From the NCBI GenBank assembly GCA_001917435.1, contig MNEA01000037.1, positions 1-32,195 of the forward strand: a stretch of DNA of 32,195 nucleotides, given 5' to 3'. The position numbers and the translations under genes were made by a program. Below, in pieces: positions 15,819 to 23,240 of the stretch (positions within the stretch are counted from its first letter, which is position 1; the number at the start of each line of letters is the position of its first letter). Source of the DNA: Acidobacteria bacterium 13_2_20CM_2_57_6. GTDB lineage: Bacteria; Acidobacteriota; Terriglobia; Acidiferrales; UBA7541. The notes beneath the pieces are model-generated. The model searched no databases and was not told the DNA's origin. It worked only from the letters and a program-made list of their open reading frames with translations.

Positions 15819-18287
15819 TTACTCGAAGCGCAGGGCGATGACGGGATTCACGCGGGTCGCCCGGCGCGCCGGAATCCAGTTCGCAAGCAAAGCGACAGTG
15901 AGCAGCAACGTAGCGACCACGGCGTAAGTCAGGGGATCGCTGGGCGCTACGCCGTAAAAGAGATCCGCAAGAAGGCGCGTGCCGGCAAAGGCGGCGGCGA
16001 GTCCGGCGAGCAAGCCGATTGCGACGATGATAAGGCCCTGGCGCAGGACCAGTTTCAGAATGTCGCGCGGAGTGGCCCCGATGGCCATGCGGATGCCAAT
16101 TTCCTGGGTGCGTTGAGCCGCGGCATAGGAAGCGACGCCGTAGACACCGACGACGGCGAGAATGAGACCGAGCAAGCCCATCGCGCCGGTCAGTTGCGCG
16201 CCAAGCCGGAAGAATAAGTAGCCATTCAATCCCTGAAGCGCTTGATCCAGAGTTTGTAGTTCGGAGATGGCCAGATTGGGAGCGAGCGAGCGGACTCGCT
16301 CTTGAAGTTGTATCGAGAGAGTTTCCGGTGGAAGCGAAGTGCGCACATGGAAAGTGCGGAGCGGCATGTAGGACTGGCTCAGAGGGACGTAAAAAAACGA
16401 CTGAGGATCCTCGATCACGCTTTTGTACTTGCCGTCCTGTACGACGCCGACAACCTGAATGAATGGACCGGAAGAACTCTTGATGCTGAAACGTTTTCCG
16501 AGAGGATTCTGGTCGGGCCAGAATTTCTTGGCCATGGTCTGATTGATGATCGCAACGCTTGCGGATTTTTCGTCGTCGGCACCAGAGAACGTGCGGCCGT
16601 TGTGCACGGGAATTTGCAAAGTATCAAAATATCCAGGCGTAACCATGTTGTACTGCACGCTGGGAGGCTGCTTGCCCGGTTCGACGGGATGCCCTTCGAC
16701 ATTTACGGGATCGAAGGCGCTCATGACCCCCATGGGAACGGAGAAGGCTTGGCCGACGGAGACGACGCCGGGCAGGGCGCGGAGCCGCGATTCCAATTCG
16801 CGATAAAAGGCGCGGCCCTGGACTTCCTGATAACCGATTTGCTGAACGTCGAGAGAGAAATCGAGAACGTTTGCAGGAGAGAATCCGAGATAAATATTTT
16901 CCGCTTTGCCGAGGCTGCGGATAAAGAGCCCAGCAACAATCAGCAACACCAGCGAACCTGCCACCTGGGCGACGACCAGCGTGCCGCGAACGATTTGAGG
17001 GCGGCGGCCACCGGAAGCGCCGCGGGCGCCATCGTGCAGCACGGAACTGACGTCGCGGAGCGCCACGCGGAGCGCAGGGAAAACTCCGACAATTATGCCG
17101 GTGACGAGGGCCGCGCCAAGCGCAAAGAAATAGACCCGCGCATCGGGCAGGAACTTCAATTGAATGGGCAAGTCCGTGCCGAGGGGAATGGAACTCAGAA
17201 AACGCATGGCCCAGTACGCGAGAAGCATGCCGCCGCCCGCGCCGAGAAGAGCGAGCAGCAGACTCTCCGTCAAGTATTGGCGAACCAGGCGAACGCGTCC
17301 AGCGCCAAGCGCGGCGCGAATAGCCATTTCGCGCTGGCGCGTCGTGGCGCGAACCAGCAAAACATTGGTGACGTTGAAGCAAGCCACTAGCAGAACGAGC
17401 GCCGCAAGAGCCATGAAGGCGGCGGCGGTGGACGGGAGGGTATTGTCGGGATCGGGCTCGGGACGGGCGAGCTGTTCGGGGAAGGCGCGAATGGCAATGC
17501 CCTTGTCGGTTTCGGGATGCTGCTGAGCGAGGCGTTGAGCAACAACATTCAGGGAACTCTGAGCCTGTTTCAGGTTGGCTCCCGACTTGAGCCTGGCCAT
17601 GAGAGTGAGGGAGCGCTCGGAGCGCTGCGTCCAGGTATTCTGGACTTGTTTTTCGTCTTTGGTTCCGACGTTGACGCTGAGCGGAAGGTAGAGATCCGAA
17701 TCGACGATGAAATAGGTGCCGTGAAAACCCTGCGGGGCTACACCAACGATGGTCAGAGAATGACCATTCATTTCCACTGATTTCCCGATGACGTTCGAAT
17801 CCCCGGCAAATCTCTTTTGCCAATACGAATAACCGAGGACGAGGATGGGATCAGCACCTGGAGTTTGTCCTTCCGTGGGAAGGATGAGGCGGCCGAGAGC
17901 GGGCTGAACACCGAGGACGGAAAAATAATTTCCCGTAACACGCGTGGCGATGCAGTGGTCGCCGCGATTGTCGGCGGTGAGTCCGCCCAAAGTGAGGCGG
18001 TAAGCAATGACGTCGCTGAACGAAGTGGACTGCGCGCGAAGGTCAAGGTAATCCGGATAAGAAAAGCTTTGGAAGGATTTATCGCCGGCTTGCTGAAGGG
18101 CGAGGACGGCGATCTGCTCGGGATGGGGCACGGGCATGGGACGGAGGAGGAAACCGTTGACCATGCTGAAGATGCAGGTGTTGACGGCGATGCCGAGGGA
18201 AAGCGTTACGATGGCGATGGCGGCAAACCAGGGCGACTTGCCAAGTGCGCGAAACGCAAAACGCAGATCTTGCCAGAAATTTGCCAT
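15819..18287 (-). CDS. MacB/FtsX-type ABC permease (acidobacterial duplicated permease family), paralogue
   Basis: 822 residues with the same duplicated architecture: start MANFWQDLRFAFRALGKSPWF, first helix AAIAIVTLSLGIAVNTCIFSMV, FtsX block FMALAALVLLVACFNVTNVLLV, second N-helix VVAQVAGSLVLLIVAGLFI, and final FtsX block ending IPARRATRVNPVIALRFE. The start at 18287 is preceded by GAGGTGAT, six bases upstream. It has no ATPase partner. It is clearly a paralogue of the convergent permease but diverged in the periplasmic parts, so the two may differ in substrate. A 12-bp palindrome 80 bp upstream (18367-18378) may be an operator. Confidence 0.9.
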   Translation of the reverse strand: MANFWQDLRFAFRALGKSPWFAAIAIVTLSLGIAVNTCIFSMVNGFLLRPMPVPHPEQIAVLALQQAGDKSFQSFSYPDYLDLRAQSTSFSDVIAYRLTLGGLTADNRGDHCIATRVTGNYFSVLGVQPALGRLILPTEGQTPGADPILVLGYSYWQKRFAGDSNVIGKSVEMNGHSLTIVGVAPQGFHGTYFIVDSDLYLPLSVNVGTKDEKQVQNTWTQRSERSLTLMARLKSGANLKQAQSSLNVVAQRLAQQHPETDKGIAIRAFPEQLARPEPDPDNTLPSTAAAFMALAALVLLVACFNVTNVLLVRATTRQREMAIRAALGAGRVRLVRQYLTESLLLALLGAGGGMLLAYWAMRFLSSIPLGTDLPIQLKFLPDARVYFFALGAALVTGIIVGVFPALRVALRDVSSVLHDGARGASGGRRPQIVRGTLVVAQVAGSLVLLIVAGLFIRSLGKAENIYLGFSPANVLDFSLDVQQIGYQEVQGRAFYRELESRLRALPGVVSVGQAFSVPMGVMSAFDPVNVEGHPVEPGKQPPSVQYNMVTPGYFDTLQIPVHNGRTFSGADDEKSASVAIINQTMAKKFWPDQNPLGKRFSIKSSSGPFIQVVGVVQDGKYKSVIEDPQSFFYVPLSQSYMPLRTFHVRTSLPPETLSIQLQERVRSLAPNLAISELQTLDQALQGLNGYLFFRLGAQLTGAMGLLGLILAVVGVYGVASYAAAQRTQEIGIRMAIGATPRDILKLVLRQGLIIVAIGLLAGLAAAFAGTRLLADLFYGVAPSDPLTYAVVATLLLTVALLANWIPARRATRVNPVIALRFE

Positions 18288-18366
18288 CCGATCACCTCGC
18301 ACGAGAATCCCTTGGAATTAGGTGCAAAGAGCTATCCTAACCGTGGAGATTGGATATCTTATTGAA

Positions 18367-18378
18367 AACCTATAGGTT
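18367..18378. promoter_or_regulatory. 12-bp perfect palindrome upstream of permease
   Basis: AACCTATAGGTT is a perfect palindrome in an AT-richer patch, 80 bp upstream of the minus-strand permease start and about 200 bp upstream of the divergent mlaE-like gene. Its position suggests a repressor or activator site for the permease. No regulator gene is adjacent. Confidence 0.35.
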
Positions 18379-18579
18379 AAACGGAAAGTATCGGGAAAGC
18401 GGCGGGCAGGCATGCGCGGTTTCGGGACGAATTTGTGGCGAAAACGGACAGGGGAAGGATTCGAGGCGGCATTTTCACAGAGAGCGATCAGTATGTTGCT
18501 GATATTGCTTAGCATAGCGGGAATTCGAATCGCTGACTTGACGTGCTGTTGCCACGCGGTTAGGCTTTCGTGGATGTAG

Positions 18580-19467
18580 TTGTCCGAGCAGTTCGTCGCG
18601 GAAAGCCAACGCGAACAGGTACTCGTGGCAGATACTCATCTTCAGGTCACCGGCCGCCAGACGAAAGAAGAAGAAGTCGTCTCCGTGGTTGAAATATTAG
18701 GGGACGCGGCGAAGCGGGTGGTGGCCTCCGTTCAGGACTACGCGCTGCTCTCGGGGCGCGCCTGCAGCAACATCTTTACGAGCCCGCATTACTTCCAAGA
18801 CACCCTGGAACAGATGGATTTTATCGGCGCGGGGTCGCTGCCGATCATCCTGTTGTCGGGATTTTTTATCGGCGCGGTCATGGTGCTGCAGACGGGGTCG
18901 CAGTTCATTCGATTTGGGCAGACTTCACTGACCGGAGATGTGGTGGCGATTGCGCTGGTGCGCGAACTGGGTCCGGCGTTCACGGGATTGCTGGTGACAG
19001 GCCGGTGCGCGACGGGGATCGCGTCGGAACTAGGGTCGATGCTGGTAACGGAGCAGGTGGACGCGATGCGGGCGATGGGAACGGACCCCAGCCGCAAACT
19101 TGTGGCGCCGCGCTTGCTAGCCGCGCTGCTGATGGTTCCGCTATTGACGGCGCTGATGGATTTTATCGGTTTGCTGGGAGGATGCACGGCGTCGGTGTTT
19201 TCGCTACGGCTGGATGCCATTTCATTTTGGCGGCGCGCGATTGACGCGCTGGATTTCGCGGACCTAATGCAGGGATTCACAAAACCGGTGGTCTTCGGGT
19301 TCATTCTCGCCACGATTGGCTGCTACAAAGGGCTGACGGTGCGCGGAGGCACGCAGGGAGTCGGGCGCGCTACGACATCGGCGGCGGTCGTAGGCTCGGT
19401 GTTAATTATCGTGGCGGACGCGTTTTTGACGAAGCTTTCGCTGTATCTTTCCGACAAAGTTTTCTGA
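18580..19467 (+). CDS. mlaE: MlaE-like permease of an MCE lipid-transport system
   Basis: About 295 residues. Contains the MlaE/YrbE permease domain: FIGAGSLPIILLSGFFIGAVMVLQ, LVRELGPAFTGLLVTGRCATGIASELGSM with the conserved E-G pattern, MGTDPSRKLVAPRLLAALLMVPLL, GFILATIGCYKGLTVRGGTQGVGRATT and a final helix. Forms the inner-membrane part of a transporter moving phospholipids between membranes in diderm bacteria. The start is uncertain: TTG at 18580 has no clear ribosome site, while GTG at 18625 follows AGG by five bases; there is no ATG before residue 79, which is already inside the domain. First of mlaE-mlaF-mlaD, the standard order being F-E-D in E. coli, so the first two are swapped here. 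Confidence 0.92.
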   Translation: MSEQFVAESQREQVLVADTHLQVTGRQTKEEEVVSVVEILGDAAKRVVASVQDYALLSGRACSNIFTSPHYFQDTLEQMDFIGAGSLPIILLSGFFIGAVMVLQTGSQFIRFGQTSLTGDVVAIALVRELGPAFTGLLVTGRCATGIASELGSMLVTEQVDAMRAMGTDPSRKLVAPRLLAALLMVPLLTALMDFIGLLGGCTASVFSLRLDAISFWRRAIDALDFADLMQGFTKPVVFGFILATIGCYKGLTVRGGTQGVGRATTSAAVVGSVLIIVADAFLTKLSLYLSDKVF

Positions 19468-19532
19468 TGCAAGAGGCCAGCCCTTCGAAACTCCACGCAG
19501 GTTTCCTTCCCGACGCAAGCCAGATTTGCCGC

Positions 19533-19538
19533 TATAAT
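19533..19538 (+). promoter_or_regulatory. -10-like TATAAT immediately before mlaF
   Basis: A perfect TATAAT hexamer in the 85-bp mlaE-mlaF gap. Transcription would start about 7 bases later, near 19545, leaving fewer than ten untranslated bases before ATG 19553, which also lacks a Shine-Dalgarno. No good -35 hexamer is seen 17 bp upstream (CCGACG). Confidence 0.35.
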
Positions 19539-19552
19539 CACGAATTAGCTTG

Positions 19553-20389
19553 ATGAGCGCACTGACAAAAGAGGGGCTGGCATTCGAACCGGCCATCACG
19601 TTCCAGGACGTGTGGGTGGGGTTCGACGAGGGCCAAGTCCTGCGCGGAGTGACGTTTCAAGTTCACGAGCGGGAGACGCTGATCCTGCTGGGTGAAACGG
19701 GAACGGGAAAAACGCTGACATTGAAAATGGCCGCAGGGCTGCTGACGCCCAACAGTGGAAGCGTCATCGTGCTAGGCAATGAGATCTCGGAGATGAGCGA
19801 AAAAGAGTTGCTGCCGTTTCGCCGGAAGATTGGATTTGTGTTTCAGGAAGGGGCGCTCTTCGATTCGATGTCGGTCGGGGAGAACGTGGCCTACCGGCTT
19901 CGCGAGGACCGCGTGGCGGAAGAAGAAATCGAACCCCGAGTTCTGGAAGTTCTGAGATTTATAGAGCTGGAACACACCGTCGATATGCTTCCTTCCGAGC
20001 TGTCGGGGGGGATGAGGCGGCGCGTTTCGATTGCCAGGGCGCTGATCAACCAGCCGCCTATCATGCTTTACGATTCACCGACCGCGGGACTCGACCCGGT
20101 GACGTCGCAGACGATTATTACGTTGATTTTGCGGCTGCGCGATGTGTATGGAGTGACGGCGTTGCTTGCGACCCATCGATTGCAAGACGGTTTTGCGCTG
20201 GCGAATTTTCATTTCGATCCAGTGACGAAGCGGGTGGTTCCCAACGCGCAAAATGGAAATGCCGCGGCAGCGGCGAACGCGGCGAGAACGCGGTTCCTGG
20301 TCTACAGAGACGGCGGGATTTATTTCGAGGGCGAACCGGGAGAGATTGCCAGGTCCGAAGACACTTATCTGAAGCGCTTTCTGGAGTAA
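19553..20389 (+). CDS. mlaF: MlaF-like ABC transporter ATPase
   Basis: 278 residues. Drives MlaE-dependent lipid transport. Walker A is GETGTGKT, Q-loop FVFQEGALFDSMSVGENVAY, signature LSGGMRRRVSIARAL, D-loop GLDP and switch His in LLATHRL. The Walker B block reads IMLYDSPTAGLDP: the residue after the Mg-binding Asp is Ser rather than the catalytic Glu. The C-terminus (after ~220) has an Asn/Ala-rich linker and a short final domain. ATG at 19553 is used instead of the overlapping TTG at 19550. mlaD follows after 44 bp. Confidence 0.92.
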   Translation: MSALTKEGLAFEPAITFQDVWVGFDEGQVLRGVTFQVHERETLILLGETGTGKTLTLKMAAGLLTPNSGSVIVLGNEISEMSEKELLPFRRKIGFVFQEGALFDSMSVGENVAYRLREDRVAEEEIEPRVLEVLRFIELEHTVDMLPSELSGGMRRRVSIARALINQPPIMLYDSPTAGLDPVTSQTIITLILRLRDVYGVTALLATHRLQDGFALANFHFDPVTKRVVPNAQNGNAAAAANAARTRFLVYRDGGIYFEGEPGEIARSEDTYLKRFLE

Positions 20390-20433
20390 TTTTAGAGTAA
20401 TCTGTTTCAGAGCAGCGAAGGAGGGAAGCAGCA

Positions 20434-21519
20434 ATGGCGCAGCGAAAACAACTGACGTGGACGGAATTACGCGTTGGCCTATTCGTGTTGGTGGGCCTCT
20501 TCGTTCTTGCGGCGGGGATTTTCTATGTGACAGGAGGAGGAATTCTGGGGCCGAAATACCGGCTAACGACCTATCTGCCGGAAGTAGCAGGGTTAGCGAA
20601 TGGAGCGCCGGTACGTGTGGACGGAGTGGAGGTTGGAAACGTGGAATCGATCCGGCTTTTGCCGCGAACAGCGGGTAAGACGGTCGACAAGAACAAAAAT
20701 ATTGAAGTGGTGATGCGCGTGGACAAGCGTTATCAAAAGGACATTTTGACGGATTCGACCGCGAGCCTGGTCACGGAAGGGCTCTTGGGCAACCGCTACG
20801 TGAACATCACGCGAGGTTTTACGGGAACCCCCATCGGCGACGCCGGCGTGATCCCCGGCGCGGAAGAGAAAGCCATGAAAGAAGTGGTCGAGAGGAGCGC
20901 GGAGTTGCTTGGCAACCTCACGGCACTGTCATCCGACGTGCAAGAACTCATCAATGGAGTCCAGCAGGGCAAGGGATCGCTTGGCAGGTTGTTGACTGAC
21001 GAGCAGGCTTACAACCACCTGAAAAACATACTGGCAAAGGGCGACACGATGATCACGAATGTCCAGGAGGGGCAGGGAACGCTGGGAAAACTGATCACGT
21101 CGGATGAGATGTATACAAAGGTGGACAAGGGATTGGATAACGTGAACGTGATTCTGGCGGACGTGCGGGCGGGAAAGGGAACGATCGGAAAGCTAATGTA
21201 TGATCCAACGCTTTACGACCAGGCGAAGGAGGCCGTGACGCACGGGAATGTAATACTGCGCGACGCGCGCGCGGGAAAGGGCACGCTGGGCAAATTCGTG
21301 ACCGACGACACGCTGTACAACAGGTTGCGCGATACGAGTGCGAACTTGGCGACGGCGTCCGCGAAGTTGAATGACAATACGACGACGGCGGGGAAACTAT
21401 TCTCCGACCCGAAGTTGTACGACAACCTGGCGGGTTTGACCGGGGACATGCGGCTGCTGATGGGGGATTTCCGGCAGAATCCGAAGAAATTCTTGCACAT
21501 TAAGCTAACGATCTTCTAA
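20434..21519 (+). CDS. mlaD: MCE-domain substrate-binding protein (MlaD-like) with C-terminal repeats
   Basis: 361 residues. Residues 13-33 form a membrane anchor (RVGLFVLVGLFVLAAGIFYV); residues ~40-125 are the MCE domain (YRLTTYLPEVAGLANGAPV, VRVDGVEVGNVESIRL, TEGLLGNRYVNIT). MCE proteins form hexameric rings or tubes that carry lipids across the periplasm. From residue 179 there are five copies of a ~34-residue unit with core G-K-G-T-L-G-K-L-x-x-D-x-x-x-Y, beginning near 179, 213, 248, 281 and 317. The protein ends HIKLTIF. GGAGG eight bases before the ATG is a strong ribosome site. Same operon as mlaE and mlaF. Confidence 0.93.
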   Translation: MAQRKQLTWTELRVGLFVLVGLFVLAAGIFYVTGGGILGPKYRLTTYLPEVAGLANGAPVRVDGVEVGNVESIRLLPRTAGKTVDKNKNIEVVMRVDKRYQKDILTDSTASLVTEGLLGNRYVNITRGFTGTPIGDAGVIPGAEEKAMKEVVERSAELLGNLTALSSDVQELINGVQQGKGSLGRLLTDEQAYNHLKNILAKGDTMITNVQEGQGTLGKLITSDEMYTKVDKGLDNVNVILADVRAGKGTIGKLMYDPTLYDQAKEAVTHGNVILRDARAGKGTLGKFVTDDTLYNRLRDTSANLATASAKLNDNTTTAGKLFSDPKLYDNLAGLTGDMRLLMGDFRQNPKKFLHIKLTIF

Positions 21520-21586
21520 GAAGCCACGTGCAATTTGCCGGAGGTGGCCGCGTGTGTTGTAATGCCACAGTAACAATGAAGGATTA

Positions 21587-22384
21587 GTGTCGCAGGCGAG
21601 CGAGCTTCTCTCAAATAAGATGACGGAAACACAAGACGTTGTACAGAAGGCGCCGCGGGCAGAACCGTCGAAATCCACACTTCCGCAACCGGGCAAGCCC
21701 GTTCCCAGCCGCGCGTATCCGGGCGCATTGATTGTGGTGGAAGGAACGGATGGATCGGGCAAAAGCACGCAGCTTTATTTGCTGAAGCGCTGGCTGGAAA
21801 TCGGCGGATACCGGCTGCATTTTACGGAATGGAATTCCTCGCCGCTGGTGAAATCCGCAACGCGAAGAGGCAAGCAGCGGCGATTATTGACGCCGACGAC
21901 GTTTTCGTTGTTGCATGCGGCGGATTTTGCGGACCGCTGCGAGCGGCAGATCATGCCGCTGCTGCAGGGCGACTATCTGGTTCTTGCCGACCGCTACATT
22001 TATACAGCGTTTGCGCGGGATGCGGCGCGTGGCTGCCCGGCGAGGTGGCTGCGAAATTTGTACCGGTTTGCGCCGGTTCCGGATATTACGTTTTACTTTC
22101 GCGCGCCGCTGGACGTGGCGGTACACCGTATCCTGAGCGGACGTCCGAAACTGAAATACTACGAAGCGGGGATGGATTTGGGAATGTCGTATGACCGCGC
22201 GGAGAGTTTCCGGCTTTTCCAGGCGCGGATTCTGGAGGAATACGACAAGATGGTGGAGACCGATAATTTCGTAGTGCTGGACGGCACGCTGCCGGTGAAC
22301 AAGCTGCAAAAACAGATGCGCGACATCGTGGCTTCAAAAATAGACCTCAAGCGTTTTGCGCCTCGCCTTCAGGAACCGGAGTGA
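21587..22384 (+). CDS. Thymidylate-kinase-like P-loop protein (first of tandem pair)
   Basis: 265 residues. After a Pro/Lys/Ser-rich leader of ~45 residues comes a TMK-type fold: ALIVVEGTDGSGKSTQ (intact Walker A, K59), LADRYIYTAFARDAARG (DRY-like motif of dTMP kinases), VPDITFYFRAPLDVAVHRI and a YYEAGMDLGMS motif. The C-terminal part continues with FQARILEEYDKM. Classical TMK is ~210 residues and makes dTDP from dTMP. The family motif YxEAGxD, shared with the next gene, is not one I know from housekeeping TMK, so the substrate is uncertain. GTG start is supported by AAGGA four bases upstream. The stop overlaps the next gene's first possible start codon, showing an operon. Confidence 0.75.
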   Translation: MSQASELLSNKMTETQDVVQKAPRAEPSKSTLPQPGKPVPSRAYPGALIVVEGTDGSGKSTQLYLLKRWLEIGGYRLHFTEWNSSPLVKSATRRGKQRRLLTPTTFSLLHAADFADRCERQIMPLLQGDYLVLADRYIYTAFARDAARGCPARWLRNLYRFAPVPDITFYFRAPLDVAVHRILSGRPKLKYYEAGMDLGMSYDRAESFRLFQARILEEYDKMVETDNFVVLDGTLPVNKLQKQMRDIVASKIDLKRFAPRLQEPE

Positions 22385-22386
22385 GT

Positions 22387-23232
22387 ATGCCGGACCAGGA
22401 AAAAGAGAAGGCACCTGCGACGGCTGCTCCCACCGAAACCTCCGCGGCCCCGCCTGCGCAGGCGGCTCCGGTGAAGACGGCGGCGACGGAAGAAGGGTCG
22501 TCGCAATATTTTTTTGGCGAGCCGCTGGTGGGATTTGATCCAAGCGAAATTACGGGCAACTTGATCGTCATTGAAGGCATGGACGGGTCCGGACGATCGA
22601 CGCAGATTGCGTTGCTGCAGGAATGGCTGGAATCCGAAGGTTTTGCGGTGCAAACGAGCGGCTTGCGACGTTCGAACCTAGTGGGGCGCGACATCGATGA
22701 ACTGCTGGCCAAGAACGCGGCCACGCGGCTGACGCTGGCGCTGATGTATGCGACGGACTTTTTCGATCAAATGGAACACCGCATTTTGCCGGCGCTGCGA
22801 TCCGGCACGGTGGTGCTGGCAGACCGGTTTATTTTCACGCTGATTGCGCGAGGCGTGGTGCGCGGCATCAACCGCGATTACCTGGGCGGACTTTATGCGA
22901 TGTCGCTGCGGCCGCACCTGACGTTCTGGCTAAACGTGAGGCCCGAGACGGCCTTCGGGCGTGAATTCAAGAAAGCACAGGCGATCAGCTATTGGGAAGC
23001 TGGAAGGGACATGTCGCTTTCGCACGATTTGTACTGGTCTTTTATCCGCTATCAAACGATGATCAAGCGCGAATTCGAAGTCATGGCCAAGAGACACAAC
23101 TTCCTGGAGCTGGACGGCGAAGCCAGCGTCTCCACGGTCAATAAGCAGTTACGCCAGCGTATCGCCGAACAATTGGGGATTCGCGCGACGAAATACAGTC
23201 CTTCCGCCGCCCTAGCCCATCTCTGGCGGTAG
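22387..23232 (+). CDS. Thymidylate-kinase-like P-loop protein (second, Walker A Lys replaced by Arg)
   Basis: 281 residues, with an Ala/Pro-rich leader of ~45 residues, then LIVIEGMDGSGRSTQIALLQEWLE. The Walker A lysine is Arg (R70, codon CGA). Otherwise it parallels the preceding gene: LADRFIFTLIARGVVRG, LRPHLTFWLNVRPETAF, and ISYWEAGRDMSLS matching YxEAGxDxxxS. The Arg substitution usually impairs phosphate binding, so this may be a pseudo-kinase subunit or use a different phosphate donor. ATG at 22387 follows GGAG by five bases; a GTG two codons upstream overlaps the previous stop. The Ppx gene starts eight bases after its stop. Confidence 0.75.
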   Translation: MPDQEKEKAPATAAPTETSAAPPAQAAPVKTAATEEGSSQYFFGEPLVGFDPSEITGNLIVIEGMDGSGRSTQIALLQEWLESEGFAVQTSGLRRSNLVGRDIDELLAKNAATRLTLALMYATDFFDQMEHRILPALRSGTVVLADRFIFTLIARGVVRGINRDYLGGLYAMSLRPHLTFWLNVRPETAFGREFKKAQAISYWEAGRDMSLSHDLYWSFIRYQTMIKREFEVMAKRHNFLELDGEASVSTVNKQLRQRIAEQLGIRATKYSPSAALAHLWR

Positions 23233-23240
23233 AACGCCGA

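Noticed and set aside
16302..17390. Long plus-strand frame of 362 residues opposite the second permease
   Set aside because: It is antisense to a clear permease with family motifs; its composition (acidic/basic repeats with no hydrophobic core) is that of a shadow frame.
21520..21586. Terminator between mlaD and the first kinase gene
   Set aside because: The CACGTG-like and CGCGTG-like words do not pair into a stable stem with a following T run, so read-through is more likely.
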